From Thalassorhabdus alkalitolerans (GTDB lineage: Bacteria; Bacillota; Bacilli; Bacillales; Marinococcaceae): a DNA stretch of 64,000 nucleotides. The notes under the pieces are model-generated. The model saw nothing but the letters and a program-made list of their open reading frames with translations, was not told where the DNA came from and ran no database searches. A program made the translations under genes and the position numbers. The DNA is taken from the NCBI RefSeq assembly GCF_042656585.1, contig NZ_JBHSPG010000023.1. One strand, 5' to 3'. Below are positions 35,426 to 45,372 of this stretch, piece after piece; the stretch's first letter is position 1, and every line of letters starts with the position of its first letter.

Positions 35426-36109
35426 ATGAAAGTTACTTATCATGGACATTCTGTTGTAGCTATTGAAACGAACGGAAAGAAAATCATAATTGATCCTTTT
35501 ATTACAGGGAACGGCATGTGTGATTTAGAAGCGGAAAACGTAGAAGCAGATGTGATCCTGCTTACTCATGGACATAATGATCATGTAGGAGATACGGTAG
35601 AGTTAGCAAAAAAGAATGACGCACTCGTAGTAGCTCCTTTTGAATTGGCTACTTATTTAGGATGGCAAGGGGTAAACACTCATCCAATGCACATTGGCGG
35701 GGGCCACGATTTTGATTTCGGTCATGTTAAGCTTACACAAGCCTTCCATGGATCTGCTTACACAGAAGAAGAAAACCAGCGCATTGTATATACGGGCATG
35801 CCGGCAGGAATCCTATTTACAGCAGAAGGGAAAACAATCTACCATATGGGGGATACAGGGCTTTTCTCTGACATAAAATTAATTGCAGAACGCACAAATG
35901 TAGATTTGCTGTTTGTGCCTATTGGTGACAACTTCACCATGGGGCCGGAAGATGCCAAGACAGCTGTAGAATGGATCAGCCCTGAATACACCGTTCCTAT
36001 GCACTATAACACTATGCCTGTGATTAAACAGGACCCCAAGAAATTCGTAGATTCTCTTGGAGACACGAAAGGGAAAGCATTAGAAGCTGGAGAATCTATC
36101 GAACTGTAG
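35426..36109 (+). CDS. ytkL: Metal-dependent hydrolase YtkL (UPF0173)
   Basis: 227 residues of a metallo-beta-lactamase fold. The metal motif LTHGHNDHVGD (about 50-60) and later MGDTGLFSD and MHYNTMP are conserved. The substrate is unknown. AAGGGAG lies 8 bases before ATG at 35426. It keeps the B. subtilis order near argH and ytoI. Confidence 0.9.
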   Translation: MKVTYHGHSVVAIETNGKKIIIDPFITGNGMCDLEAENVEADVILLTHGHNDHVGDTVELAKKNDALVVAPFELATYLGWQGVNTHPMHIGGGHDFDFGHVKLTQAFHGSAYTEEENQRIVYTGMPAGILFTAEGKTIYHMGDTGLFSDIKLIAERTNVDLLFVPIGDNFTMGPEDAKTAVEWISPEYTVPMHYNTMPVIKQDPKKFVDSLGDTKGKALEAGESIEL

Positions 36110-36123
36110 ACTTTTCCCAAACA

Positions 36124-36163
36124 ATACCCCTCTGCTTTTAAAGCAGAGGGGTATCTTTTTTTT
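36124..36163 (+). terminator. ytkL terminator
   Basis: TACCCCTCTGCTTT/AAAGCAGAGGGGTA stem followed by T-run. Confidence 0.9.
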
Positions 36164-36318
36164 GTATTTTTAAAGACACTTAATCAACCTGATATAAAAC
36201 AACTTAAGGTTGGTTCTTCCGTGTCTTGATTTACAAGCCCCCCAACTTTATAATAAAAAGTAGTACAGTGACCGCATTTTAGTGAAACAGATCAGATAAC
36301 TAACAAGGGGGGCTTCCA

Positions 36319-37629
36319 GTGGCAACCAAGCACGAACAAATTTTACAGCATATTACTGAACTTGGCGTGGGAGAGAAAATTTCAGTGCGCCAAATTGCAA
36401 AGTTTCTTAATGTAAGTGAAGGAACAGCTTACAGGGCGATTAAGGATGCAGAAAACCAAGGCCTGGTAACAACCATTGAGCGAGTGGGGACAATTAGGAT
36501 AGAAAAGAAGCAGAAGGACAATATTGAAAAACTGACCTATGCTGAAGTTGTTAACATAGTGGACGGGCATGTACTTGGAGGAAGGAATGGACTGCACAAA
36601 ACGTTAAATCGGTTTGTCATCGGCGCGATGAAGCTTGAGGCAATGATGAGGTACGTAGAAGCAGGAAACCTTTTAATTGTAGGGAATCGTTATCAAGTAC
36701 ATAAGCTTGCTCTAGAGGCAGGATCGGCTGTTCTCATTACAGGAGGGTTTGATACAAACGAAGATGTGATTGAACTGGCGGATGAGCTTGAACTGCCTGT
36801 CATTACAACGAGCTATGATACTTTTACTGTCGCTGCAATGATTAACCGGGCGATATATGACCAGTTGATTAAAAAGGAAATTGCAGTCGTTGATGACATT
36901 TTAATTCCTCTTCAAGATACCTACTTTATGACCACAGAGAATACAGTAGAAAAGTGGCATGAACTAAACGAGCGGACAGGCCACAGCCGCTATCCTGTCA
37001 TAGATGAAGACATGAAAGTAAAGGGAATGGTTGCAGCCAAGGATGTACTGGGAGCTCAGTATCACATTCCTATCGAAAAAGTAATGACTAAATCGCCAAT
37101 TACAGTAAATGAAAGAACATCAATTGCTTCTGTAGCTCATGTGATGGTTTGGGAAGGAATTGAACTGCTACCTGTTATTGATCATCACAGTAAGCTTCTT
37201 GGTGTCATCAGCAGACAAGACGTGTTAAAAGCTCTGCAGATGATTCAACGCCAGCCCCATGTTGGTGAAACGATTGAAGATACAATTACAAGCAGGTTTC
37301 ATGATACAACTGCAGGCTCTGAATATGACTTCCAATGTGAAGTTTCTCCTCAAATGACCAATCACCTTGGCATGCTTTCATATGGTGTTATTACCACTCT
37401 CGTTACAGAAACAGGCAGCAGAGTTCTCCGGCAATACAAAAGAGGAGACCTGGTTGTAGAAAATATAACACTGTATTTCATTAAGCCTGTCCAGATAGAA
37501 AGTACCATTGAAACAAAAGGAAGAGTGCTTGAAGTAGGGAGAAAATACGGGAAAATGGACGTAGAGTTGTACCATGAAGGAAAGATTGTAGGGAAAGCTT
37601 TGTTAATGGCACAGCTTTTAGAAAGATAG
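36319..37629 (+). CDS. ytoI: YtoI: HTH, DRTGG, CBS pair, hotdog domains
   Basis: 436 residues with four parts in order: an N-terminal winged helix (ISVRQIAKFLNVSEGTAYRA, about 21-40), a DRTGG domain (about 75-185), a CBS pair (about 195-310; SRYPVIDEDMKVKGMV and LLPVIDHHSKLLGVIS), and a C-terminal thioesterase-like hotdog fold (about 335-430). This suggests a nucleotide- or acyl-CoA-sensing regulator, but no target is established. GTG start with GGGGGG upstream. Confidence 0.88.
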   Translation: MATKHEQILQHITELGVGEKISVRQIAKFLNVSEGTAYRAIKDAENQGLVTTIERVGTIRIEKKQKDNIEKLTYAEVVNIVDGHVLGGRNGLHKTLNRFVIGAMKLEAMMRYVEAGNLLIVGNRYQVHKLALEAGSAVLITGGFDTNEDVIELADELELPVITTSYDTFTVAAMINRAIYDQLIKKEIAVVDDILIPLQDTYFMTTENTVEKWHELNERTGHSRYPVIDEDMKVKGMVAAKDVLGAQYHIPIEKVMTKSPITVNERTSIASVAHVMVWEGIELLPVIDHHSKLLGVISRQDVLKALQMIQRQPHVGETIEDTITSRFHDTTAGSEYDFQCEVSPQMTNHLGMLSYGVITTLVTETGSRVLRQYKRGDLVVENITLYFIKPVQIESTIETKGRVLEVGRKYGKMDVELYHEGKIVGKALLMAQLLER

Positions 37630-37638
37630 AATAAAAAA

Positions 37639-37681
37639 AAAGCATGAGCCGGCGTCTTAGCTGCTGCTCATGCTTTAAAAA
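37639..37681 (+). terminator. ytoI/ytpI shared terminator
   Basis: AAAGCATGAGC/GCTCATGCTTT stem flanked by an A-run and T/A-rich sequence; serves both converging genes. Confidence 0.8.
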
Positions 37682-37688
37682 CGTATCC

Positions 37689-38000
37689 TTATGCTTTCAT
37701 TCGGGCTTCTTCTGCTTCTTGTTCGACAAAAGGAAGGTAGTGCTTATAGCCTTTGTATCCTAGTAAAACATTTGCTCCTCCAAGCAGGATGAATACGAGA
37801 CCAATAATCAATTCGAGAGTGCTTCTTGGCGTTAAGGCAAGGTTTAAACCAAAAGCTGTGACAAACGTTCCTAAAGCCATCGTGGCTTTCATTTGCTGCC
37901 ACCTTTTCTCGGCGGGAGCTTTCGTGCGGATAACTTTTGCTTTATAAAATATATACATAGCAACAGCTAGGACAATTATCACGACAAGTATTTGTGTCAT
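37689..38000 (-). CDS. ytpI: YtpI-family membrane protein
   Basis: 103 residues with three predicted membrane segments (about 3-19, 43-57, 64-85) and a short charged C-terminus. Function unknown. CAGGAGGGG precedes ATG. It stands between ytoI and nrnA as in B. subtilis, on the opposite strand. Confidence 0.85.
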   Translation of the reverse strand: MTQILVVIIVLAVAMYIFYKAKVIRTKAPAEKRWQQMKATMALGTFVTAFGLNLALTPRSTLELIIGLVFILLGGANVLLGYKGYKHYLPFVEQEAEEARMKA

Positions 38001-38165
38001 AGGACCCCTCCTGGATGTTTTCTGCCTTTAATTTTACCTTCCCTGAATCAAAATGCCAAATGCTTTTTAAGAAAAGCCGACTTGGCAGCATGAAATTTGT
38101 GTGACAAGATATAGTAAGTAATCAGGGCGGTCATTGTTTGTAACGAATGAAAGTGAGGGGTATTG

Positions 38166-39113
38166 ATGAAAAAAGAGATAATAGAAATGATCAACATGTA
38201 TAACAAGATCATTATTCACCGCCACGAAAGCCCGGATCCTGATGCCCTTGGGTCACAGGGGGGGCTTGCCCGGCTGCTAAAAGACACCTTTCCAGAAAAA
38301 GAGGTTTATGTGACTGGAGAAGAAGAGCCTTCCTTAACCTTTCTCCTGAAGATGGATACTGTGGAAGAAAAAACATATCAGGGCTCCCTTGTCATTGTAT
38401 GTGATACAGCAAATCAGGAAAGGATCAGTGATAAGCGATATAATCTGGGTGATAAAATCATTAAAATTGATCACCATCCGAATGATGAGCCATATGGCGA
38501 CATCGTATGGGTGGATACTTCTGCAAGCTCAACCAGTGAAATGATTACCGAACTGTTCATGGAGGTTCAGGATGAATGGAACCTGACCGAGGAGTCAGCC
38601 CGTCTTCTTTATGCAGGGATTGTGGGAGACACGGGTCGTTTTCGCTTTCCTAACACGACAGCAAAGACCCTCCAGTATACAGCGGAGCTTATAAAAATTG
38701 ATTTTGACAGAACTGAGCTATATACAAAGATGTATGAAAAGCCGGAAAATCTGGTTCGTTTTCAAGGAAGAGTGCTGCAGGATTTTGAAATGCGGAAAAG
38801 CGGATTAGGGATATCTTATTTACCTCAAAGTCTCCTGAAAGAATGTAAGGTGTCTTTAAATGAATCTTCGGCAGTGGTGAATTCATTTAGTGAAGTAGAA
38901 GGAATCAAGGCCTGGGTCTTTTTTGTAGAAAACGAAGATGGAAGTTATCGTGTGCGGCTTCGTTCAAAAGGGCCGGTCATCAATAAGGTCGCCGCCCAAT
39001 TTGATGGGGGAGGGCATCCTATGGCTGCAGGGGCAAAGGCAAAGAATACAGCCGAAACAAAGGAAATTATCTCTCTTCTTGAAAAAGAGTGCCTGCAATA
39101 CTCCTTTAAGTAG
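38166..39113 (+). CDS. nrnA: Oligoribonuclease / pAp-phosphatase NrnA
   Basis: NrnA degrades very short RNAs and removes phosphate from 3'-phosphoadenosine 5'-phosphate. The 315-residue DHH-DHHA1 protein shows RHESPDPDALGS (about 19-30), VCDTAN, the DHH motif IKIDHHPND, and the C-terminal FDGGGHPMAAGAK. ATG at 38166 has GAGGGG 5 bases upstream. Confidence 0.95.
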   Translation: MKKEIIEMINMYNKIIIHRHESPDPDALGSQGGLARLLKDTFPEKEVYVTGEEEPSLTFLLKMDTVEEKTYQGSLVIVCDTANQERISDKRYNLGDKIIKIDHHPNDEPYGDIVWVDTSASSTSEMITELFMEVQDEWNLTEESARLLYAGIVGDTGRFRFPNTTAKTLQYTAELIKIDFDRTELYTKMYEKPENLVRFQGRVLQDFEMRKSGLGISYLPQSLLKECKVSLNESSAVVNSFSEVEGIKAWVFFVENEDGSYRVRLRSKGPVINKVAAQFDGGGHPMAAGAKAKNTAETKEIISLLEKECLQYSFK

Positions 39114-39221
39114 GAACCTCTGCTTCTCATCGCTGGTACTGTCAGTTTTTTGGGGGTGTTGTTAAGTGAGAGGACTCTTACAAAGGGTAAATATTTGGTC
39201 TTAAAGGCCCGAAAATGAAAG

Positions 39222-39258
39222 AATCCCGGCAGATAAGCCGGGATTGTATTATTCTTTT
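39222..39258. terminator. nrnA/ytzJ shared terminator
   Basis: AATCCCGGC/GCCGGGATT perfect stem between converging genes; a T-rich tail is seen in both directions. Confidence 0.8.
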
Positions 39259-39458
39259 TTATTGCTCGGTATAAACCAGGACCCTAAATCTGTAATATCC
39301 TCGTACACATCAATTCCTTGTTTTTGAAGTTCTTTTCGTATCATGGCTGTAACTTCCTTCGATTCCGCAAAAGCAGAGTATCCTGCTTTAATCTTATCTA
39401 CTTTCTGAAGCGCGAGTTCTTTTCGGTTCATGACCATTTCCTTACCAGTCATATCCAA
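39249..39458 (-). CDS. ytzJ: Small conserved protein YtzJ
   Basis: 69 residues, helical, with a C-terminal ITDLGSWFIPS motif. Function unknown. The TTG start at 39458 is 7 bases after a strong AGGAGGTG; the ATG two codons later would have 13-base spacing. The name rests on position between nrnA and ytrIH, as in B. subtilis. Confidence 0.72.
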   Translation of the reverse strand: MDMTGKEMVMNRKELALQKVDKIKAGYSAFAESKEVTAMIRKELQKQGIDVYEDITDLGSWFIPSNKKE

Positions 39459-39610
39459 ACCAACACACCTCCTCTAAGTGAATGGTAGGTTCAAGGGAAG
39501 GCAACATTTGAAAAACAAGGGTGCCTCTTCTACATTATACTCTTTCCTCTATTATAACTAAAATATCAAGTTTTGTAGCCTGTTTTTATTATTTTTTAAA
39601 AGGATTGTGC

Positions 39611-40117
39611 TTAGCGGTTTTTGGGGAGGATTTTTAGATGAAGTTCTAATGTAGTGTACATATATATTTGCTCCACTTTTACATGGTACAAATGCTCACC
39701 TACTAAGAATTCTTTGTTTTCAATTGTCTTTATCATTAGTTCTTTATTTGTAACCACACTTTCTATGTCACTATTTTTTATGCCTTTCAGCTCATTTTCT
39801 ATTTGCTGTCTTAGTTCATGGAGAGTGAGCTCGCTTAAACGGATTTTTTCTTCGTTTGTGAAATATACCAGGATTTCTTGAATGGTTAATTTCTTTTCGT
39901 TTTCTTCGTTCAATTTTTTTTCTTCACTTCTAAGCATTTCAATCGTTTCCTGTTGAGCTTCAATAGTAAGCTGCTGTTTTTTTAAATCTATAATCAATTT
40001 TTCATGAATTGCACCAAATTCATATAAAAAAAACCCCCATCCAAAGAGAGCGCCTATTACGAAACCGGCAAATAGACGCTGCCACCCAGGGTGTTTGTAA
40101 TAGGGAGGAATTCTCAT
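39611..40117 (-). CDS. ytrI: Sporulation membrane protein YtrI
   Basis: 168 residues. It starts MRIPPYYKHPGWQRLFAGF, a family N-terminus, followed by one membrane segment (about 16-34) and a coiled-coil region with an extracytoplasmic-type tail. ATG at 40117 overlaps the ytrH stop by 4 bases (ATGA). Known in B. subtilis as a sigma-E-controlled gene needed for efficient sporulation. Confidence 0.88.
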   Translation of the reverse strand: MRIPPYYKHPGWQRLFAGFVIGALFGWGFFLYEFGAIHEKLIIDLKKQQLTIEAQQETIEMLRSEEKKLNEENEKKLTIQEILVYFTNEEKIRLSELTLHELRQQIENELKGIKNSDIESVVTNKELMIKTIENKEFLVGEHLYHVKVEQIYMYTTLELHLKILPKNR

Positions 40118-40452
40118 GGGCTTAAATGCTCCTGTGTAATCCACTGAATAAGAACTGTGCCAGTGTTAGCTCCTCCTAAGGCTGCAAGAATCATAAGAAT
40201 TGTCCGGTACATATCATCATGTGTGCCGTAAAAGAGTCCTCTTTCTAATGAGGTAATGGCATCAAATGTACCGCCGATAGCCGCTACCAGAGCCCAGATT
40301 TTCAAGCTTGCGGCCAAGTCATGAATAGTTGATAAAGGAGGCTTTCCGATAAGGAACGCGCCAATCCCTCCAATAATAGCACCGCCTATAATGACGCCAA
40401 AGGCGACGAAGAAATCAATCACCAGAGTAGCAATAAAGTCACGGTTCAGCAT
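40114..40452 (-). CDS. ytrH: Sporulation membrane protein YtrH
   Basis: 112 residues with about three membrane segments (IDFFVAFGVIIGGAIIGGIG; LKIWALVAAIGGTFDAI; ILMILAALGGANTGTVLI). GAAAGGAGC precedes ATG. It is coupled to ytrI. It is divergent from dnaE across 154 bases. Confidence 0.9.
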   Translation of the reverse strand: MLNRDFIATLVIDFFVAFGVIIGGAIIGGIGAFLIGKPPLSTIHDLAASLKIWALVAAIGGTFDAITSLERGLFYGTHDDMYRTILMILAALGGANTGTVLIQWITQEHLSP

Positions 40453-40606
40453 TGCTATTGCTCCTTTCTGCTCCTCACAATTTATGGGGAAGGGGACAAG
40501 GGTCCTTTTACTAAATATAGTTGCCTGTTTAGAGGAATATGCTTGTTTTCAAAGAGGAAGCTCTTCATACTTATAGTAATAACCGAGAAAGAAAGGGCGG
40601 ATTGAT

Positions 40607-43600
40607 TTGGCTTTCGTCCATTTACATATTCATACAGAATACAGTTTATTAAAAAGTACGGCCAGGATAGATGAACTTGTACAAAGAGCCAAGAAACTGA
40701 ATATGGGCGCTTTAGCGATCACAGATAAAAACGTCCTCCATGGAATTGTCCCTTTTTATAAAGCTTGTAAAAAGGAGGGAATTAAGCCTTTAGCAGGCAT
40801 TGAACTGGACATTCAAATAGGCCGGGAAAATGCCTATCCACTGGTTTTTCTAGCAGAAAACAGAAGTGGATATCAAAACCTTTTGCAGCTGGCTACAACA
40901 GCTAATAAGCAAGGAACAGAACCATTTCTTACATTCGAAGAACTTCAAGGAAACCTGGAAGGAGTTATATGCCTGATTCCCTGGGGCGAAAGTGAACTGT
41001 TTTTTTCCATTCAGCAGAGGGAAAAAGAAAGGATTCTTTCCCTTGTAGACAAACTTAAAATCTTATTTTCTGAAGGTTACCTGTATATGGAATGGTCTCC
41101 TCAGGGAACAGAGAGAGAAAAACGAACCTGGGAAAAAGCAGCGGAAAGGTTTGAAATTCCACTGGCAGCTGGCGCTAACGTTCATGTCATTGACGAAGGT
41201 GAAAATGAAACCAGATCTGCTTTGGAAGCAATTAAAGAAGGAAAGAGTCTAAAAGAAGTTAAAGAGAATGAAGACCCTTCTCGAGGAAAGTTTTGTTCAG
41301 AAGAGGGAATCAGAAAAAGAGGAGCGCCGGAAAAAGCCCTGCAAAACACAGAAAACATTGCAAACCGATGCAGCTGGGAGCTTCCTCTTGGTGAGCTGAA
41401 CATGCCAAGATTTCCTCTTCCACAAGGAAAAAGCCCAGAAGAAGAGCTGAAAAGGCTGTGTGAAGAGGGGGCTGTGAAGAGATACGGCAGCCTGAATGAA
41501 GAAATAAGAAAACGGCTTCAAAAGGAACTGGAAACGATTAACGAGATGGGGTTTGCCGATTACTTCCTCATTGTATGGGACTTTATCTCCTTTGCAAAAA
41601 AAAGGGGGATTCTTGTGGGCCCTGGGAGAGGATCGGCAGCAGGCTCTCTAGTAGCTTATGTATTATTCATCACAGAAATAGATCCATTGACATATAACCT
41701 GATCTTTGAACGTTTTTTAAATCCGGAGAGAATCTCACTTCCTGATATCGATATAGATTTTCCTGATTATCGCCGGGAAGAAGTTATTTCTTACGTGATT
41801 GAAAAATATGGAAAAAACCATGTGGCACAGATTGTGACGTTTGGGACATTTGGGGCTCGTGCTGCGATAAGAGATGTTGGTAAGGTTCTGGAGATTCCTC
41901 AAGGCTTAATAGATCGATTAGCCTCTATGATCCCGTCTGAAAGTACAAGCTTACCAAAAGCGGCTGAGGAAAGCCCTGAGCTGCTCGAGATATTGCGAAA
42001 GGATAAAGAGGCCGAGGCTGTTTTTGCTTTAGCTTCAAAAGTTGAGGGCCTGCCAAGGCATACATCTATTCATGCTGCTGGAATAGTGATGAGTCAGACA
42101 CCGCTTTATGAGATTACAGCACTTTCAGAGGGGAAAAATGATACGTTAGTTACCCAATTTCCGATGAATGATCTCGAAGAGCTGGGACTTTTGAAGATGG
42201 ATTTTCTCGGATTAAAAAACCTTACGCTTATAGAGAAAATCATTCTCTCTGTGAAACGAAGAACAGGCAATACAATCACCATAACTGAGATCCCATTAAA
42301 CGATTCACTCACCTTTGAGCATTTAGCAAAGGGGGATACTACAGGAGTCTTTCAACTGGAGTCAGAAGGAATGAGGCAAGTGCTGAAAAACCTTCATCCA
42401 ACTTCCATTGAGGATATAGTCGCTGTTAATGCACTTTACAGGCCTGGTCCGATGGAGAACATTCCTGTTTATATTGACGGCAAACACAGCAAAAGACCAA
42501 TAACATACCCTCATGAAAAGCTGCGCTCTATTCTGGAACCAACATACGGAGTAATCATTTATCAGGAACAAATCATGAAAATAGCAGAAGAACTTGCAGG
42601 GTATACCTTAGCGGAAGCCGATCTTTTACGCAGGGCGGTGAGTAAGAAGGATAGAGAAATACTGGAAAAAGAACGTCTTCATTTCGTAGAGAGAGCAGCC
42701 AAACAAGGTGTTAGCAATGAGGCTGCTGAAAGAGTTTACAGCTTAATTGTTCGTTTTGCCGATTATGGCTTCAACCGGAGCCATGCAGTTGCATACAGTT
42801 TCATTGCATATCAGTTGGCTTATCTTAAAGCTCACTATCCGGCAGACTTTTATGCAGCACTCATTACTACGAATATAAATAACTCTCAAAAGGTAGGACT
42901 GTACCTAAGAGAAGCTAAGCACCATGGGCTGCAAATTACGCCTCCTTCAATCAACAAAAGCCAAGCGGGATTTTCGGCTGCTGGGGAAGAAATAGTGTTT
43001 GGCCTAATAGGAATTAAACATCTAGGGAAAAATGGAGTCAAAGCAATCCTTCAAGCAAGGACGAAGGGGAATTTTAAGAGCTTTATCGATTTTTTTATGA
43101 AGGTGGAAGCTGGCAGTATTGAACGCAGGGGGATAGAATCCTTGATTAAGGCTGGTGCATTCGATGAGCTGGGTAAGGATAGAGCTGTTTTACTGGCTTC
43201 TTTGGATGCAGCTATTGAATTTGCGGAATTTCAGCGGGATATTGGCAGTTTATTTGAACAGGGAGAAGCCGATTTTCGCTATATAGATCAGGAGCCCTTT
43301 ACAGACATTGAAAAATATGAAGGGGAAAAAGAAGTGACAGGGTTTTACCTTAGTGGCCATCCCCTTTCCCAGTATCAGAAAGTAATTGCCCCGTTTCAGC
43401 CAGTGCCCCTTGCAGAGAACCTTGGTGGCGACAGGGGAACAAAAGCTTTGGCTGGGATTATCGAACAACTATCAACAATCCGCACTAAAACTGGGCAGAA
43501 AATGGCTTTTTTGAGTATGACTGATGGTGAAGGAGCCTGTGACGTTGTAGTCTTCCCAGACCTTTACCGCAAAGCAGGTTCATTGCTTACCCTTCAGTCC

Positions 43601-43930
43601 CCCATACTGGTGGTTGGGGTTCCTGACAAAAAAAGCCAGGGAAATAAACTTCTTGCAAACAGCATCTTTCACCTTGATGACCTTTTAAAAGATGCAAGCA
43701 AGAATTTATATTTAAAAATCAGTCCCGAGCAGGACAACCATCAAATCCTTCAGCAGGTAAAGAAGGTGATAAATTCTTACCCGGGACCTGTGCCTGTTCA
43801 ACTGTTTTATGAAAAAGAAAAAAAAATGATCCAGCTGTCCGATGAAAACCGCGTGAATGCTACAGAGAGGTGCATTTCACAGCTACAGTTTATTTTATCT
43901 TCTGAACACGTTGTTTTAAAAGCAGAGTAA
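40607..43930 (+). CDS. dnaE: DNA polymerase III alpha subunit DnaE
   Basis: In Firmicutes DnaE extends RNA primers on the lagging strand before handing over to PolC. The 1107-residue protein (B. subtilis about 1115) has an N-terminal PHP domain (FVHLHIHTEYSLL, 3-15), the palm motifs GPGRGSAAGS and PDIDIDFPDYRRE with catalytic aspartates (about 340-390), ADYGFNRSHAVAYS, a helix-hairpin-helix region and a late OB fold. The start is TTG with GGGCGGA upstream. Confidence 0.96.
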   Translation: MAFVHLHIHTEYSLLKSTARIDELVQRAKKLNMGALAITDKNVLHGIVPFYKACKKEGIKPLAGIELDIQIGRENAYPLVFLAENRSGYQNLLQLATTANKQGTEPFLTFEELQGNLEGVICLIPWGESELFFSIQQREKERILSLVDKLKILFSEGYLYMEWSPQGTEREKRTWEKAAERFEIPLAAGANVHVIDEGENETRSALEAIKEGKSLKEVKENEDPSRGKFCSEEGIRKRGAPEKALQNTENIANRCSWELPLGELNMPRFPLPQGKSPEEELKRLCEEGAVKRYGSLNEEIRKRLQKELETINEMGFADYFLIVWDFISFAKKRGILVGPGRGSAAGSLVAYVLFITEIDPLTYNLIFERFLNPERISLPDIDIDFPDYRREEVISYVIEKYGKNHVAQIVTFGTFGARAAIRDVGKVLEIPQGLIDRLASMIPSESTSLPKAAEESPELLEILRKDKEAEAVFALASKVEGLPRHTSIHAAGIVMSQTPLYEITALSEGKNDTLVTQFPMNDLEELGLLKMDFLGLKNLTLIEKIILSVKRRTGNTITITEIPLNDSLTFEHLAKGDTTGVFQLESEGMRQVLKNLHPTSIEDIVAVNALYRPGPMENIPVYIDGKHSKRPITYPHEKLRSILEPTYGVIIYQEQIMKIAEELAGYTLAEADLLRRAVSKKDREILEKERLHFVERAAKQGVSNEAAERVYSLIVRFADYGFNRSHAVAYSFIAYQLAYLKAHYPADFYAALITTNINNSQKVGLYLREAKHHGLQITPPSINKSQAGFSAAGEEIVFGLIGIKHLGKNGVKAILQARTKGNFKSFIDFFMKVEAGSIERRGIESLIKAGAFDELGKDRAVLLASLDAAIEFAEFQRDIGSLFEQGEADFRYIDQEPFTDIEKYEGEKEVTGFYLSGHPLSQYQKVIAPFQPVPLAENLGGDRGTKALAGIIEQLSTIRTKTGQKMAFLSMTDGEGACDVVVFPDLYRKAGSLLTLQSPILVVGVPDKKSQGNKLLANSIFHLDDLLKDASKNLYLKISPEQDNHQILQQVKKVINSYPGPVPVQLFYEKEKKMIQLSDENRVNATERCISQLQFILSSEHVVLKAE

Positions 43931-43935
43931 AAGGG

Positions 43936-43963
43936 TGAACAACTCCTTTAGTTTTGTTATAAT
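43936..43963 (+). promoter_or_regulatory. Predicted ytsJ promoter
   Basis: TGAACA (43936-43941), 16-base spacer, perfect TATAAT (43958-43963). Transcription would start near 43970, just before the operator palindrome. Confidence 0.55.
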
Positions 43964-43980
43964 AAGGACAGTTTTTCAAG

Positions 43981-43991
43981 TGGTCTGACCA
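43981..43991 (+). promoter_or_regulatory. FadR/GntR-type operator before malic enzyme
   Basis: TGGTC-T-GACCA is a perfect 5+1+5 palindrome that matches the FadR-subfamily consensus TNGTNNNACNA. It lies at about +11 to +21 of the predicted transcript, ideal for repression. A FadR-subfamily regulator is encoded directly after ytsJ, so local feedback control is likely but inferred. Confidence 0.55.
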
Positions 43992-44005
43992 ATATGGATC
44001 AGAAT

Positions 44006-44026
44006 GGGACGGATTGTCCCTTTTAT
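44006..44026 (+). promoter_or_regulatory. Small hairpin in the ytsJ leader
   Basis: GGGAC-GGATT-GTCCC followed by TTTTAT. The 5-bp stem is weak; it may be a leader hairpin or a minor attenuator rather than a full terminator. Confidence 0.35.
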
Positions 44027-44067
44027 ACTTATGAATTGCTTAAACACATAAAAGGAGAGTGGAGAGT

Positions 44068-45309
44068 GTGTCTACGTTAAGAGAAGAAGCTTTACATCTT
44101 CATCGAGTAAATCAAGGAAAATTGGAATCGAAAGCCAAGGTGCCTGTACAAAATGCACGTGATTTAAGTTTGGCGTATTCCCCGGGAGTTGCTGAGCCAT
44201 GCAAAGCAATCTTTGATGACCAGCAGAAAGTATTTGATTATACAATGAAAGGCAATATGGTTGCTGTAGTTTCTGATGGTACAGCTGTACTGGGTCTTGG
44301 AAATATTGGTGCTGAAGCATCCCTGCCTGTAATGGAAGGAAAAGCTGTTCTCTTTAAGTCCTTTGCAGGAGTGGACGCTTTCCCTATCTGCCTTGGTACC
44401 TCTGATGTCGATAAAATTGTAGAGACAGTAAAACTCCTTGAGCCGACATTTGGCGGTGTGAATTTAGAGGATATTGCAGCTCCAAATTGCTTTATTATTG
44501 AAGAAAGATTGAAAAAAGAGGCAAATATTCCTGTGTTCCACGATGACCAGCATGGAACAGCAATTGTGACTGCCGCTGGCTTAATTAACGCTTTGAAGGT
44601 AACTGGAAAATCATTATCAGAAATTCGTGTCGTTATCAATGGAGCTGGTTCAGCAGGTATTGCTATTATCAAGCTGCTGCAGCGTCTCGGAGTTCGTGAT
44701 GTCATTTTATGTGACTCAAAGGGAGCCATTTTTGAAGGCCGCTCATACGGGATGAATGATGTGAAGTCTGAAATTGCTAAAGTTACAAATAAAGATAATG
44801 CAGAAGGATCACTAGAGGACGTTGTGAAAAACACTGATGTATTTATTGGTGTATCCGTAGCTGGGGCGTTAACCCAAGAAATGGTTAAATCCATGAACCA
44901 GGATCCGATCATCTTTGCCATGGCTAATCCGGACCCTGAAATTCTTCCGGACACTGCAAAAGAAGCAGGAGCAAGTGTTGTGGGTACTGGACGCTCCGAC
45001 TTTCCTAACCAAGTGAACAATGTTCTTGCATTCCCAGGGATCTTCCGCGGAGCCTTGGATGTAAATGCAACCCACATCAACGAAGAAATGAAAAAAGCAG
45101 CTGTTTATGCCATTGCAGAACTTATTGATGAAAGAGACGTGACTCCTGATTACGTTATCCCTGCGCCATTTGATGGCAGAGTTGCCCCTGCAGTGGCTGC
45201 CGCTGTAGCAAAAGCAGCTATGGAAACAGGAGTGGCCAGAAAGAACGTGGATCCTGAAAAAGTAGCTGAGAAAACAAGAGAGCTTTCAATTATTGACAAA
45301 GAGCAATAA
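44068..45309 (+). CDS. ytsJ: Malic enzyme (YtsJ type)
   Basis: Oxidatively decarboxylates malate to pyruvate; the B. subtilis orthologue prefers NADP. The 413-residue protein matches YtsJ: SLAYSPGVAEPCK near residue 35, YTMKGNMVAVVSDGTAVLG, the catalytic FHDDQHGTA, and the dinucleotide loop NGAGSAGIAI. GTG at 44068 has AAAGGAGAG 8-9 bases upstream; GTG at 44059 is too close to it. It precedes a FadR-type regulator and accDA. Confidence 0.95.
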   Translation: MSTLREEALHLHRVNQGKLESKAKVPVQNARDLSLAYSPGVAEPCKAIFDDQQKVFDYTMKGNMVAVVSDGTAVLGLGNIGAEASLPVMEGKAVLFKSFAGVDAFPICLGTSDVDKIVETVKLLEPTFGGVNLEDIAAPNCFIIEERLKKEANIPVFHDDQHGTAIVTAAGLINALKVTGKSLSEIRVVINGAGSAGIAIIKLLQRLGVRDVILCDSKGAIFEGRSYGMNDVKSEIAKVTNKDNAEGSLEDVVKNTDVFIGVSVAGALTQEMVKSMNQDPIIFAMANPDPEILPDTAKEAGASVVGTGRSDFPNQVNNVLAFPGIFRGALDVNATHINEEMKKAAVYAIAELIDERDVTPDYVIPAPFDGRVAPAVAAAVAKAAMETGVARKNVDPEKVAEKTRELSIIDKEQ

Positions 45310-45372
45310 AACGAATTGATAATAAAGATGTTTTCCAGGTTGAAAAATTGAAATATGGCGGTGATGATGATT

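Noticed and set aside
44238..45080. 280-codon minus-strand frame within malic enzyme
   Set aside because: It is the antisense of a clearly coding ytsJ region with catalytic motifs; no ribosome site or conserved domain.
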